A stretch of DNA of 47,168 nucleotides from Methanocorpusculum sp. (GTDB taxonomy: Archaea; Halobacteriota; Methanomicrobia; Methanomicrobiales; Methanocorpusculaceae): positions 1-47,168 of the forward strand of contig DALTVX010000035.1 of NCBI GenBank assembly GCA_029987395.1, written 5' to 3'. The notes below the pieces were generated by a model that was not told the DNA's origin, did not search any database, and worked only from the letters and a program-made list of their open reading frames with translations. A program made the translations under genes and the position numbers. This document shows, one piece after another, positions 26,359 through 39,173 of the stretch. How positions within the stretch are numbered: position 1 is the first letter of the stretch; each line of letters opens with the position of its first letter.

Positions 26359-28176
26359 ATGTCTGAAAGCTACGCATGTGGGACTTCACTGAAACCACTT
26401 CTGGGAAGTACCGTAGGATCCGTCTTGAACAGCATTGCGGCTAAATATCCCTGCAATGATGCTCTAGTTTCCTTTCATCCGAATCCATACAGTAAACGTT
26501 GTATGTCTGCCGCGGCAAATTACTGCCACGAAGGACTCGTATCCGACGAACCGAACTCGTATCGTGAGTCGGGGCTAACGCTAACAACTGTTGGGTCTAA
26601 GGTTCTCCGCTATACGTGGGCGGAGTTCCTTGCTGAAACGAATGCCGTAGCAAAAGGTCTTATGATGCTTGGTGTAGAACACGGGACCCGTGTTGCGATT
26701 TGGGCAATGAATTATGCCGAGTGGGTACTTGTACAGTTTGCGACCGCAAAAATCGGCGCTATTATGGTCAACATCAACCCAGCCTACCGAACATTCGAGC
26801 TGGAATATTCTCTCAAACAATCTGAGGTAGATACCCTGATTTTGCAGGGCAAGTTCAAAAATTCCGATTATGTTGGCATGTTCTACGAGGCATGCCCCGA
26901 AGCATTCGAGGCAAAACCAGGGAAGATCCGGTCCGAGAAGTTTCCCTATTTGCGAAATGTCGTTTTTATGGGTGAGATCATCTACAACGGTATGTACCGC
27001 TGGAGTGAACTTCTTGAGATGGGGGAGTATGTCTCCGACTTCGAGCTGGAAAACCGTGAAGAGAGCGTTTCGTTCGATGATGCACTGAATATCCAGTATA
27101 CCTCCGGGACGACTGGATTCCCGAAAGGAGTCGTCCTCTCTCATCACTCTGTGTTAAACAATGGGATGTCCATCGGAGCTGGTATGGGTTTTACTGAAAA
27201 TGATAAACTCTGTATTCCAGTGCCGTTCTATCACTGTTTCGGGATGGTCCTCTCAAATATTGCCTGTGTGACTCATGGTACAACAATGGTTATTCCATCT
27301 CCATTTTTCGATGCCGAGGCTGTTCTTCGTGCGGTCGAATCTGAGAAATGTACAGCTCTTCACGGCGTTCCGACCATGTTCATCGCTGAACTGGAACACC
27401 CGAACTTTGATCGGTATGATTTATCGAGTCTTAGAACCGGTATTATGGCAGGTTCGCCATGCCCAATCGAGAGGATGCGGGAGGTCGCCACACGAATGAA
27501 TATGAAAGACATAGTCATCGTCTACGGCCTTACCGAAACTGCCCCTGGGATCACCATGTCCACCACCTCCGACACTCTCGAGAACCGTGTTGCTACCGTC
27601 GGCAGAGCGTTTCCACACACCGAGATCAAGATCACTGATCCGAAGACCGGACGCATCGTATCATTCGGTGAAAAAGGTGAGATATGCGCACGTGGTTACA
27701 TGAAGATGAAATGTTACTACAACAATCCGAATGCAACAAAGCAGGTCATTGATAAAGACGGTTGGCTTCACACAGGTGATCTTGGAACTATGGATGAGGA
27801 AGGCTACGTTCGAATGACGGGCCGCCTGAAAGAGATGGTCATTCGCGGCGGAGAAAATCTTTATCCAAGGGAAATCGAGGAGTTCTTCCACCTTCACCCG
27901 AAGATCTCCGATATCTATATCATTGGCGTACCTGACGCAAAATACGGAGAGGAGCTGTGTGCATGGGTGAAAGCAGAACCAGGAACAACATTAACTGGTG
28001 CTGAGATCCGGGCATTTGCCGATGGGAAAATTGCCCGTCACAAGATCCCGCATTACTATAAATTCGTCGACTCATTCCCAATGACCGTCACAGGAAAGAT
28101 CAAAAAGGGCGAAATGCAGGAGATCTCCATCGCCGAACTTGGTCTTTTAGATGTCGCGAAGATAAAAACTGCTTGA
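26359..28176 (+). CDS. AMP-forming acyl-CoA synthetase (FadD-like)
   Basis: A 605-residue ANL-superfamily ligase activating a carboxylic acid as acyl-AMP, then acyl-CoA. The P-loop-like motif YTSGTTGFPKG is at about 247-257, YGLTETAPG is the A5 motif, HTGDLG and GRLKEMVIRGGENLYPREIEEF mark the C-terminal lid, and TGKIKKGEM carries the catalytic lysine. Overall similarity is to medium/long-chain fatty-acid CoA ligases. Residues about 30-75 hold a cysteine-containing insertion not expected in the family. The AT-rich tract 30 nt upstream and lack of a clear Shine-Dalgarno suggest a leaderless mRNA. The substrate is unknown. Confidence 0.88.
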   Translation: MSESYACGTSLKPLLGSTVGSVLNSIAAKYPCNDALVSFHPNPYSKRCMSAAANYCHEGLVSDEPNSYRESGLTLTTVGSKVLRYTWAEFLAETNAVAKGLMMLGVEHGTRVAIWAMNYAEWVLVQFATAKIGAIMVNINPAYRTFELEYSLKQSEVDTLILQGKFKNSDYVGMFYEACPEAFEAKPGKIRSEKFPYLRNVVFMGEIIYNGMYRWSELLEMGEYVSDFELENREESVSFDDALNIQYTSGTTGFPKGVVLSHHSVLNNGMSIGAGMGFTENDKLCIPVPFYHCFGMVLSNIACVTHGTTMVIPSPFFDAEAVLRAVESEKCTALHGVPTMFIAELEHPNFDRYDLSSLRTGIMAGSPCPIERMREVATRMNMKDIVIVYGLTETAPGITMSTTSDTLENRVATVGRAFPHTEIKITDPKTGRIVSFGEKGEICARGYMKMKCYYNNPNATKQVIDKDGWLHTGDLGTMDEEGYVRMTGRLKEMVIRGGENLYPREIEEFFHLHPKISDIYIIGVPDAKYGEELCAWVKAEPGTTLTGAEIRAFADGKIARHKIPHYYKFVDSFPMTVTGKIKKGEMQEISIAELGLLDVAKIKTA

Positions 28177-28189
28177 TCCGAAAAAGAAA

Positions 28190-28211
28190 GAGAGATATAC
28201 TTCAATCTCTC
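28190..28211 (+). other. Perfect inverted repeat between acyl-CoA synthetase and lipoprotein genes
   Basis: GAGAGAT (28190-28196) and ATCTCTC (28205-28211) can form a 7-bp hairpin with an 8-nt loop, just after the synthetase stop and 11 nt before the lipoprotein start. It could terminate the first transcript or lie in the leader of the next. No long T-run follows, so the role is open. Confidence 0.35.
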
Positions 28212-28222
28212 ATAATTTTCTT

Positions 28223-28558
28223 ATGAAAAAAATTCTTTTTGCAGCATTACTTGTTGTCCTGCTTGTATCTGTAGGATCTGCGGGTTGTATCGATAGTGAA
28301 CCTATTGTTGGCGACTGGCTCGTGTATGGTACCGATATTCCTGTTGTATTCAATGGGGATGGAACTGGGACCATGACAATCAGCTTCTTTGGCATCACAT
28401 CCACTATCCCTATGGGTTGGGAGAAGGTCAATGAGAAGACCTATAAGATCACTGGAACTACTGAAGCTTTCGATGCAGGTACCTATGCACTTTCATCTGA
28501 TGAGAGGTCTCTTGTGGATGTCTCCACTGGAATTATCTCCTTTGTTAAGATATCATAA
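28223..28558 (+). CDS. Small secreted lipoprotein
   Basis: A 111-residue protein with a clear N-terminal signal: basic MKK, hydrophobic core LFAALLVVLLVSV and a lipobox-like GSAGC around Cys22. The mature part of about 90 residues is predicted beta-rich (VGDWLVYGTDIPVVFNGDGTG), which recalls small calycin-like or lipocalin-like domains. It is expected on the outer face of the cell membrane, perhaps anchored by lipid. No partner is evident. A T-run hairpin lies behind it. Confidence 0.72.
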   Translation: MKKILFAALLVVLLVSVGSAGCIDSEPIVGDWLVYGTDIPVVFNGDGTGTMTISFFGITSTIPMGWEKVNEKTYKITGTTEAFDAGTYALSSDERSLVDVSTGIISFVKIS

Positions 28559-28561
28559 CCC

Positions 28562-28578
28562 ATATTTTTTTAAAATAT
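28562..28578. terminator. Bidirectional AT hairpin
   Basis: ATATTTT/AAAATAT with a 3-T loop forms a short hairpin giving an oligo-T on the plus strand just after the lipoprotein stop. The region separates it from the convergent DUF45 gene. Confidence 0.45.
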
Positions 28579-28614
28579 CTTCTTCAGACGTGATCGGGTG
28601 CCTGTTTTTATGGC

Positions 28615-29328
28615 TTAGAATTCCCATTTCCATCCATCTGTTTTCATTAACTTCTCAACGTTACGATACTCTGGCATCAATCGTTCTACTTCTTCCCAGT
28701 ATGTTTTTTGATGATGACGGAACTTGAGGTGAACAATCTCATGGATTACCAGATATTCCGCCACAATCTTTGGCGCGAGTAACACACGTGCATTGATGAT
28801 TATCCCGTTTTTTGGTGTGCAGCAGCCCCATTTTTTCTTTTGAAGCCTCATGCGCAGATTTGGCTTTTCCACTCCGGTAAGCTCAGCATACATCTTCACA
28901 AAAGAATCCAGAACCGTCACCCCAAGGCGTCGATATAAAAGCATCACCTGATTCCGTGCGATAAGTTCGGCGTCATCCGGCGAAAAAGATCCAGGTATGG
29001 ATATTTTGAGATATTTTCCTGAAATTTCTGCCCGTGAGGGACCTGTGCTGCGTGCAATTATCAGCGTGTCTCCGAAAAACGGTATCAGATCTCCCTCTGC
29101 ATATCTGCGAGGCCCCGGCTCTCTTTTTTGAAACACAGAATGTTTTTTTGCGATCCATTCAGCCTTGTTTTGTGCTATCTCCCTCACCTTCTCTTCGGTG
29201 ACGCCGGATGGGACGCGGATAAGAACTTCACCAGTGGTTTTGACTTCGATTGACCAAGACCTTCTCCTATCTGAGTAGATGACCTGAATTGGAATCGTTT
29301 GCTCATTCCATACAACCGACAACACCAT
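28615..29328 (-). CDS. DUF45/YgjP-type metal-dependent hydrolase
   Basis: A 237-residue zincin-like protein with the metalloprotease signature HEIVHLKFRHH (196-206), in which HExxH plus a downstream histidine/glutamate bind zinc. LRMRLQKKKWGCCTPKNGIIINARVLLAP is the family's conserved region. The N terminus carries the beta strands of the YgjP/WLM family (SIEVKTTGEVLIRVP). ATG 29328 is preferred over 29358 because a TTATATT box lies about 35 nt upstream and the longer form would leave only 14 nt to the divergent JAMM gene. Physiological substrates are unknown. Confidence 0.85.
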   Translation of the reverse strand: MVLSVVWNEQTIPIQVIYSDRRRSWSIEVKTTGEVLIRVPSGVTEEKVREIAQNKAEWIAKKHSVFQKREPGPRRYAEGDLIPFFGDTLIIARSTGPSRAEISGKYLKISIPGSFSPDDAELIARNQVMLLYRRLGVTVLDSFVKMYAELTGVEKPNLRMRLQKKKWGCCTPKNGIIINARVLLAPKIVAEYLVIHEIVHLKFRHHQKTYWEEVERLMPEYRNVEKLMKTDGWKWEF

Positions 29329-29372
29329 ATGTGAAACATTATCTCTCTTACTCTCCAATATAAGTAACTGAA

Positions 29373-29744
29373 ATGTTAGCCCGTGCCATAGATCAGGAAG
29401 TGCTCGACCTCCTTTTGGAGATGGGTAAATCCAGTTTTCCTGATGAATATATCGTCATGTTGGGTATGGAAAAGGGCGTGATCAACGTCACCTATCCAAT
29501 ACCCGGCACCACCGTTTCACAGGATAGTGCCAACATCTTCATGGACATGATCCCTCTGGGCATGCATGTCGTTGGGACTGCACACAGTCACCCGAACGGA
29601 TGTTTATCCCCATCTGATGCAGATCTTTCAACATTTGCCGAGAGCGGACAGTGTCATATCATCGTCGGAGCGCCCTTCGATCAAAATTCATGGAAATGTT
29701 ACGGCAGAAACGGGAAAGAAAAAACTCTGGAAGTCATACCATGA
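29373..29744 (+). CDS. JAMM/MPN metalloprotease-like protein
   Basis: A 123-residue single-domain JAMM protein. Glu25 and the HSHPNGCLSPSD motif (71-82, with His71, His73, Ser79, Asp82) form the complete JAMM zinc site, so it is likely active as an isopeptidase. Archaeal JAMM proteins cleave ubiquitin-like SAMP conjugates. No SAMP or E1-like gene is visible in this window. It overlaps ribL by 4 nt, suggesting co-expression. Confidence 0.88.
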   Translation: MLARAIDQEVLDLLLEMGKSSFPDEYIVMLGMEKGVINVTYPIPGTTVSQDSANIFMDMIPLGMHVVGTAHSHPNGCLSPSDADLSTFAESGQCHIIVGAPFDQNSWKCYGRNGKEKTLEVIP

Positions 29745-30163
29745 AAAAAATCGTCGCCACCGGGACCTTTGATATCCTTCACCCCGGTCATATATACTAT
29801 CTTGAAGAGTCAAAAAAACTTGGTGACGAGTTATGGGTCATCGTTGCGCGGGAAAAAAATGTTATTCATAAACCGCGTCCGATCGTTTCTGAAGATCAGC
29901 GTCTTCGCATGATCCAGAGTCTTCGGTGTGTCGATCACGCGATCCTTGGAGATCACGCCGATATGTACAAACCTATTCGGGAGATTGATCCTGATATCAT
30001 CACCATCGGTTTTAATCAGAAGTGGTCTTTGGAGAAATTAAGGTCCGAGATGAGTGAACGCGGTATCTGTGCAGAGGTCGTAAGGATCCATGAGTATACT
30101 GGAATGCCATTCACCTCATCAACAAAAATCATTCAGGAAGCAGTTCGGAGAAGGGCAAAATGA
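29741..30163 (+). CDS. ribL: FAD synthase RibL
   Basis: A 140-residue archaeal nucleotidyltransferase converting FMN and a nucleoside triphosphate to FAD. The cytidylyltransferase fold shows GTFDILHPGH (8-17) with both HxGH histidines and FTSSTKII near the C terminus, matching the ISSTKI signature. ATG 29741 overlaps the JAMM stop as ATGA. The frame from 29651 is only the JAMM gene read in another frame. FAD supply links it loosely to the flavoenzymes here. Confidence 0.9.
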   Translation: MKKIVATGTFDILHPGHIYYLEESKKLGDELWVIVAREKNVIHKPRPIVSEDQRLRMIQSLRCVDHAILGDHADMYKPIREIDPDIITIGFNQKWSLEKLRSEMSERGICAEVVRIHEYTGMPFTSSTKIIQEAVRRRAK

Positions 30164-30774
30164 AACAGAATAAGAAACAGGAAAAACTGGATAAAATTGC
30201 CGAGCTCGTCATGTTCATTGTCGAAAAAGGTGGCGATGCGACCATGATCTCTCCAAAAAATATTGTCACAGGGGAATGGGTCAGACAAAAATGCCTCTTT
30301 GGGTGTAATGGATTTGGCCGCAGATTTTCCTGCCCCCCCTATACTCCAACACCTTCAGAGACTCACAAAGTTCTGAAAGAATACAAAACCGCTATGCTCA
30401 TCAGATTTATTGGTGATGTTGGTAAAACCACCCCGGAACGCTTAGTTTCCCGTGAGATGACAACATATGTCCAGGATGTTATGTATAAGCTTGAGGAGAT
30501 GGCATTCTCCGCAGGTTTTTACAAAACATTCGGCTATACCGGTCACCAGTGCTCATTGTGTGCTCATTGTCCCGCAAAAGATGCATCTGCAGATATCACC
30601 AAATGCCTGAACCGGAAAAAAATGCGACCGAGTATGGAGGCGGCTGGGATCGATGTGTATGCCACTTGTGCAACCGCAGGCTGGGATCTTGATATTCTCT
30701 CCTGTACGGATGTTGAGGGTGGGTCTGTTCTGAACTCTCCGATGACAACCGTCATGCTCCTTTTAATCGAGTGA
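30160..30774 (+). CDS. DUF2284 metal-binding protein
   Basis: A 204-residue archaeal/anaerobe protein with three cysteine groups: KCLFGCNGFGRRFSCPPYTP (about 45-64), the closely spaced CSLCAHCPAKD followed by CLNRKKMRPSMEA, and a lone YATCATAGWD. Such patterns suggest iron-sulfur or other metal binding. Family function is not established, although it is frequent in methanogens. It overlaps ribL by 4 nt at its start and is followed by a PAPS-reductase-like gene 5 nt later. Confidence 0.85.
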   Translation: MKQNKKQEKLDKIAELVMFIVEKGGDATMISPKNIVTGEWVRQKCLFGCNGFGRRFSCPPYTPTPSETHKVLKEYKTAMLIRFIGDVGKTTPERLVSREMTTYVQDVMYKLEEMAFSAGFYKTFGYTGHQCSLCAHCPAKDASADITKCLNRKKMRPSMEAAGIDVYATCATAGWDLDILSCTDVEGGSVLNSPMTTVMLLLIE

Positions 30775-30779
30775 GTATT

Positions 30780-32198
30780 ATGAAAAATTCTCCTTTTCTT
30801 GCTCCAGTTCCGTTTTATTGGTGTGACCGATGTCATACGCCGGTCATGGGGAAGCTCTGCTCCTGCGGAGAAAAAACTCGTCCAGTCTCAGTGACCCCCC
30901 CGGGGGATGTTCGTCCTGCATTTGATCGTGACAGAATTCTTGTGAACCGCCTTTTCGAAGAGCAGTTCGGTGTCCCGCTGATCCCTGATGGATTCCTTGC
31001 GATCCTAAATAAAGTTCCAGATGAGGATCGGATGGAAGAGGTCATCATTGGCGGAGCCGTTGTCTGTGCGATCAGATATCTCCCGGCTGAGTTCAGATGG
31101 GAGGTTCTCCCAAGGGAAGCGGCAGCAGATCTAGTTGTTCCGACCAAACGTTTCATCAAAGTTACAGATGATGCGGCCGGCTATATCAAAGATGGAAACA
31201 GTGTTCTGATGCCGGGTGTAACCTTTGTGTCTCCTAATATTTCTACTGGTGATAGTGTATTTGTGATCTCCGAGTCTGGCGAATGTGTGGCAGTTGGAAG
31301 AGCAAAAATGTCATATCAGGAAACTGTAGGCGCGACCCGCGGTCAACTAGTTCGGACCCGTCGGACCCAGAAACCGATTGTTGATGTTGCCCCCTCAACG
31401 TGGGATGACGCGGTTGCCGCAAACAAAAACATCCTCGATCTTTATGAAAGGAAATCGATCGAGTTCATCCATGACGTGATCGCCAAAAATCCAGGGATAC
31501 AGCCGACCGTCTCCTATTCCGGAGGAAAAGACAGTCTTGTAACGCTTCTCGTCACCCTAAAGACCGGGCTTCGATTTCCGTTGATTTTTGCGGATACTGG
31601 GCTTGAGTTTCCAGAAACCATCGAAAACGTCCGCATGGTATCTGAACTCTTTGAACTTCCATTGATCGAGGAGTCTGGGGCCGCCGGATTCTGGGAAGGC
31701 TTTGAGATGCAGGGCCCCCCTGCGGTCGATTTTAGATGGTGCTGCAAAGCATGCAAACTCACTCCGGTCAAGACCCTCATTGAAAAAGAATGGGGAATGG
31801 CGATCTCCTTCATCGGTCAACGTAAGTTTGAGTCAGCAAAACGGATGCAGAGTCCGCGTGTATGGAGAAACAGGAATGTTCCATGTCAGATCTCAGCTGC
31901 TCCGATCCAACACTGGACAGCTATGCATGTCTGGCTGTATCTTTTTCAGGAAAAAGCTCCCTACAATCCGCTCTATGAACTGGGTCTGGATCGAATCGGC
32001 TGTTTCATGTGTCCCTCCTCGGATATTGCCTGTATGAAAGATATCGAGGCACGGTATCCGGAGATGTGGGGCGACTGGGAACAGAAGCTGAAGGCATGGG
32101 GCGATGCAAATGGCAAATCCTCCGAATGGGCTTCGAAAGGTTTATGGAGGATCCGTGAAACAAATGAAGAAGACAGAGATATAGATGGCCACTTCTGA
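30780..32198 (+). CDS. PAPS-reductase-like PP-loop protein with zinc ribbon and PUA domain
   Basis: A 472-residue multidomain protein. Order: an N-terminal zinc ribbon (CDRC and CSCG, about 11-31), a PUA-like domain (about 110-190, RFIKVTDDAAGYIKDGNSVLMPGV), then a PP-loop ATPase domain with YSGGKDSLVTLL. Later cysteines (CCKACK, and CFMCPSSDIAC) could hold an Fe-S cluster. This architecture is typical of methanogen PAPS-reductase-like proteins, not of true assimilatory PAPS reductases. The PUA domain points to an RNA substrate such as thiolated tRNA, by inference. ATG 30780 follows the DUF2284 stop; hisH overlaps its end by 14 nt. Confidence 0.85.
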   Translation: MKNSPFLAPVPFYWCDRCHTPVMGKLCSCGEKTRPVSVTPPGDVRPAFDRDRILVNRLFEEQFGVPLIPDGFLAILNKVPDEDRMEEVIIGGAVVCAIRYLPAEFRWEVLPREAAADLVVPTKRFIKVTDDAAGYIKDGNSVLMPGVTFVSPNISTGDSVFVISESGECVAVGRAKMSYQETVGATRGQLVRTRRTQKPIVDVAPSTWDDAVAANKNILDLYERKSIEFIHDVIAKNPGIQPTVSYSGGKDSLVTLLVTLKTGLRFPLIFADTGLEFPETIENVRMVSELFELPLIEESGAAGFWEGFEMQGPPAVDFRWCCKACKLTPVKTLIEKEWGMAISFIGQRKFESAKRMQSPRVWRNRNVPCQISAAPIQHWTAMHVWLYLFQEKAPYNPLYELGLDRIGCFMCPSSDIACMKDIEARYPEMWGDWEQKLKAWGDANGKSSEWASKGLWRIRETNEEDRDIDGHF

Positions 32199-32793
32199 AA
32201 TCGCTATTCTGGATTATGGGTTAGGAAATCTTCGAAGTGTGATTCGCGGTCTCGAAGCGGCAGGAGCTCGCCCGAAGATCACAAATGATCCTGAGACGAT
32301 CAGTTCAGCTGACGGGCTTCTCCTTCCTGGTGTGGGGGCCTTTGCTGAAGGAATGAACAAACTTAGCCCCCTGATCGACTTGGTGAAAGAAGAGGCGGCA
32401 AAGAAACCTCTTCTGGGGATTTGCCTTGGCATGCAGATGCTTTTAGACGAAAGTGAGGAGTATGGTCTCCACAAAGGGCTTGGTTTTGTGCCCGGGAAGG
32501 TTCGTCTGTTTCCAAAACAACTTGGTATGAAGATCCCTCAGATGGGGTGGAACACGATCTCACCTTCAAGCCACCCGCTTTTTGAAGGAATACCTGATGA
32601 AACGTATGTCTACTTCGTCCACTCGTATTATGCTGATACAATTTCCGAATATACGATCGCAACGACCGATTACATAGTATCATACGCCTCGGCGGTCTCT
32701 TTCGGAAACGTCATGGGTGTTCAGTTCCATCCGGAAAAAAGTGGGAATGTCGGTATTAAAATTTTGAAAAATTATGTTCAGATGACTGAGTAA
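32185..32793 (+). CDS. hisH: Imidazole glycerol phosphate synthase subunit HisH
   Basis: The glutaminase subunit that feeds ammonia to HisF in histidine biosynthesis. A class I amidotransferase of 202 residues: nucleophile Cys80 in LGICLGMQML and the His-Glu pair in VQFHPEKS (His182, Glu184). LDYGLGNLRSV (9-19) is family-typical. hisF is not in this window, and the HisA-like gene at 18673 is not adjacent. A stand-alone hisH overlapping an unrelated PP-loop gene is a loose arrangement for histidine genes. Confidence 0.94.
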   Translation: MATSEIAILDYGLGNLRSVIRGLEAAGARPKITNDPETISSADGLLLPGVGAFAEGMNKLSPLIDLVKEEAAKKPLLGICLGMQMLLDESEEYGLHKGLGFVPGKVRLFPKQLGMKIPQMGWNTISPSSHPLFEGIPDETYVYFVHSYYADTISEYTIATTDYIVSYASAVSFGNVMGVQFHPEKSGNVGIKILKNYVQMTE

Positions 32794-33055
32794 TAATACA
32801 GACTATACTTATCTTTTCCGTCCATCTAAAAAACATCTGTTTTGCTGCCTTCTGTATTAGAACAGTAGAAAATTCTCTCTCTCTCTTTCAGGCACTTTAC
32901 AATAGGGATTTTCCTTATGGTTCACCCACATTAATAAGGAATCCGCACTAATATAATAATGAAAATATCTTTTTGAAAATCGCTTTCGAAGATGTTAATC
33001 ATTTTCGAAATAGAACTCAAATATCTGTCCAATTGACATGGAGAACCAAACTTAG
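32794..33055 (+). promoter_or_regulatory. gyrB upstream region with TATA box and TTCGAA pair
   Basis: 262 bases without a gene. TATA-like tracts lie at 32951-32960 and 33018-33026. Two copies of the palindromic core TTCGAA (within 32984-32990 and 33003-33010) are spaced 19 nt start to start, a spacing that would place them on nearly the same face of the helix. They lie just downstream of the first TATA tract, where a repressor could block transcription, or just upstream of the second. GGAGA (33040-33044) may be the gyrB ribosome-binding site. Regulation is inferred. Confidence 0.5.
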
Positions 33056-37475
<4,420 letters not shown>

Positions 37476-37477
37476 TC

Positions 37478-37491
37478 TTTTTCTTTTTTTT
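37478..37491 (+). terminator. T-rich terminator of the gyrase operon
   Basis: TTTTTCTTTTTTTT starts 3 nt after the gyrA stop, the normal archaeal oligo-T signal. The next gene starts 117 nt downstream with its own AT-rich promoter tract (about 37569-37580). Confidence 0.6.
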
Positions 37492-37608
37492 GAATTAATT
37501 CGTGTATATTATCTAGAATATTTCTTTTCGCCATTACTGTATCCCAACTGAGAAGAAAAATCTAAGTAACATCTTTAATGTACAATCCCGCCAAATAGTA
37601 CAGCACCT

Positions 37609-37938
37609 ATGTCCTACATCGACCCGATAGTAATAATCATTGCCTTTGGTGCAGTTTCAGTATCATTTCTTTGGTTAAGGGACACCCGCATCTTTGTTCG
37701 TACCGGCAAAGATGGATACCGAAAAGCTGCCTATCAAGGTGTTCTTTACTCCGCTCTAGGCTGGTTTGGCTGTGCTCTTGCCGGTTTTGCTGAATATACA
37801 TTTATGTATCTGGGTGTTGGTTGTGTATTGATCGCTCTGTATCTCCAATCCAGATTGAAGAAAGAGGATGTATGGGTTGGAAAAGAATCTGCGTGGACCC
37901 GATTCATTGGATCAGCCCCCAGGCAGGAGAGAAAATAA
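37609..37938 (+). CDS. Small membrane protein
   Basis: A 109-residue protein with three predicted membrane helices: IDPIVIIIAFGAVSVSFLWL (4-23), VLYSALGWFGCALAGFAEYT (45-64) and FMYLGVGCVLIALYL (65-79). A charged C terminus follows (SRLKKEDVWVGKES). I do not recognise the family; it resembles small uncharacterised membrane proteins found near hisS in related methanogens. It ends 2 nt before the hisS ATG, so the two are likely co-transcribed. Confidence 0.7.
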   Translation: MSYIDPIVIIIAFGAVSVSFLWLRDTRIFVRTGKDGYRKAAYQGVLYSALGWFGCALAGFAEYTFMYLGVGCVLIALYLQSRLKKEDVWVGKESAWTRFIGSAPRQERK

Positions 37939-37940
37939 AT

Positions 37941-39173
37941 ATGATACAAAAACCCCGCGGAACAAGGGACTTCCTCCCACAAGAAATGGCGCAGCGCAGG
38001 TTTATTGAACAAAAAATGCGTGCCGTTGCTGCATCCTTTGGGTACGGCGAGATCGTGACACCCATGTTCGAAGATCAGGAACTCTTCACTATTAAATCCG
38101 GAGAAGGGATCATCGGTGAGATGTACGCTTTCGAGGATAAGGGCGGCCGAAAGATCACGCTCCGTCCCGAACTCACCGCCCCGGTTCTCCGTGCCTATGT
38201 CAATGAGGCGCAGATGGCGCCAAAACCTCTACGGTGGTTTTATTTTGCCGAATGTTTCCGCTATGAACGCCCGCAGAAAGGACGTTACCGGCAGTTCTGG
38301 CAGTTTGGTTCCGAACTTATTGGTGCCGACTCGGCCGCAGCAGATGCAGAAGTCATCGCTCTTGCTTATGCACTATTATCCTGTACTGGTGTACGCTTTG
38401 TTTTGAAAGTCGGTCATCTTGCACCGATGAAACATCTTCTTTTGAATTTGGAGCCTTCAGCCCAGAAAAGGGTGATGGGTGCTCTTGATAAACGTGATAT
38501 GGAACTACTTGAAACAACGCTTGCCGCTCTTGGCCACTCTGATCTGTTTGAGCCGCTAAAGGTTCTCACTACAGCAAAAACTCTCTCAGAAGTATTTGCA
38601 GTTACTGGGGATATTCCGGAAAAGTCAAGGATAGAAGAGACCTTCGGGTATCTCGAAGCACAAAACATTCCTTATGAACAGAACTTCGGCATTGCCCGAG
38701 GTCTCGACTACTACACTGGTATGGTTTTTGAAGGATTTGCTGACAATCTTGGAGCAGAAAATCAGATCATTGGCGGCGGCGGGTACCGACTTGCTCATCT
38801 TTTTGGCGGCAAGGATGTTCCTTCCTGTGGGTTTGGGATCGGTTTTGATCGGGTCCTTGTTTCTTTGGGTGAATTCACCCCTCAGACAAAGCCGGTTGTC
38901 GCCGTGGTTTGCACGCCGTTAACACGTTTAGCGGCATACAAAGCGGCTTTGGGGCTGCGTTCTGCTGGCATAACGGCAGTGATGGATCTGCTTGATAGGG
39001 GATTTGGAGCCCAGTTATCTTCTGCACTGAAGTCGGGAGCATCGTTTGCTGCGGTGATTGGAGAAAAAGAGGCAGATGCCGGAACGATAACACTTAAAGA
39101 TCTTAAATCTGCAGTCCAGACTGAGATGTCGCTTGAATCTGCCATCGAGGTAATCCATGGTTCTTGCAGATGA
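37941..39173 (+). CDS. hisS: Histidyl-tRNA synthetase
   Basis: A class II synthetase of 410 residues charging tRNA-His. Motif 2 is FRYERPQKGRYRQFWQFG; the two histidine signatures are GLDYYTGMVFE and a GFGIGFDRVL motif 3. The C-terminal anticodon-binding domain (about 315-410) is complete. ATG 37941 (MIQKPRGTRDFLP) is the standard family start; the longer frame from 37821 overlaps the membrane-protein gene. It overlaps top6B by 17 nt. Confidence 0.95.
   Translation: MIQKPRGTRDFLPQEMAQRRFIEQKMRAVAASFGYGEIVTPMFEDQELFTIKSGEGIIGEMYAFEDKGGRKITLRPELTAPVLRAYVNEAQMAPKPLRWFYFAECFRYERPQKGRYRQFWQFGSELIGADSAAADAEVIALAYALLSCTGVRFVLKVGHLAPMKHLLLNLEPSAQKRVMGALDKRDMELLETTLAALGHSDLFEPLKVLTTAKTLSEVFAVTGDIPEKSRIEETFGYLEAQNIPYEQNFGIARGLDYYTGMVFEGFADNLGAENQIIGGGGYRLAHLFGGKDVPSCGFGIGFDRVLVSLGEFTPQTKPVVAVVCTPLTRLAAYKAALGLRSAGITAVMDLLDRGFGAQLSSALKSGASFAAVIGEKEADAGTITLKDLKSAVQTEMSLESAIEVIHGSCR

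Noticed and set aside
37821..37940. N-terminal extension of HisRS
   Set aside because: It overlaps the membrane-protein gene. The standard HisRS start MIQKPRGTRDFLP is at 37941.
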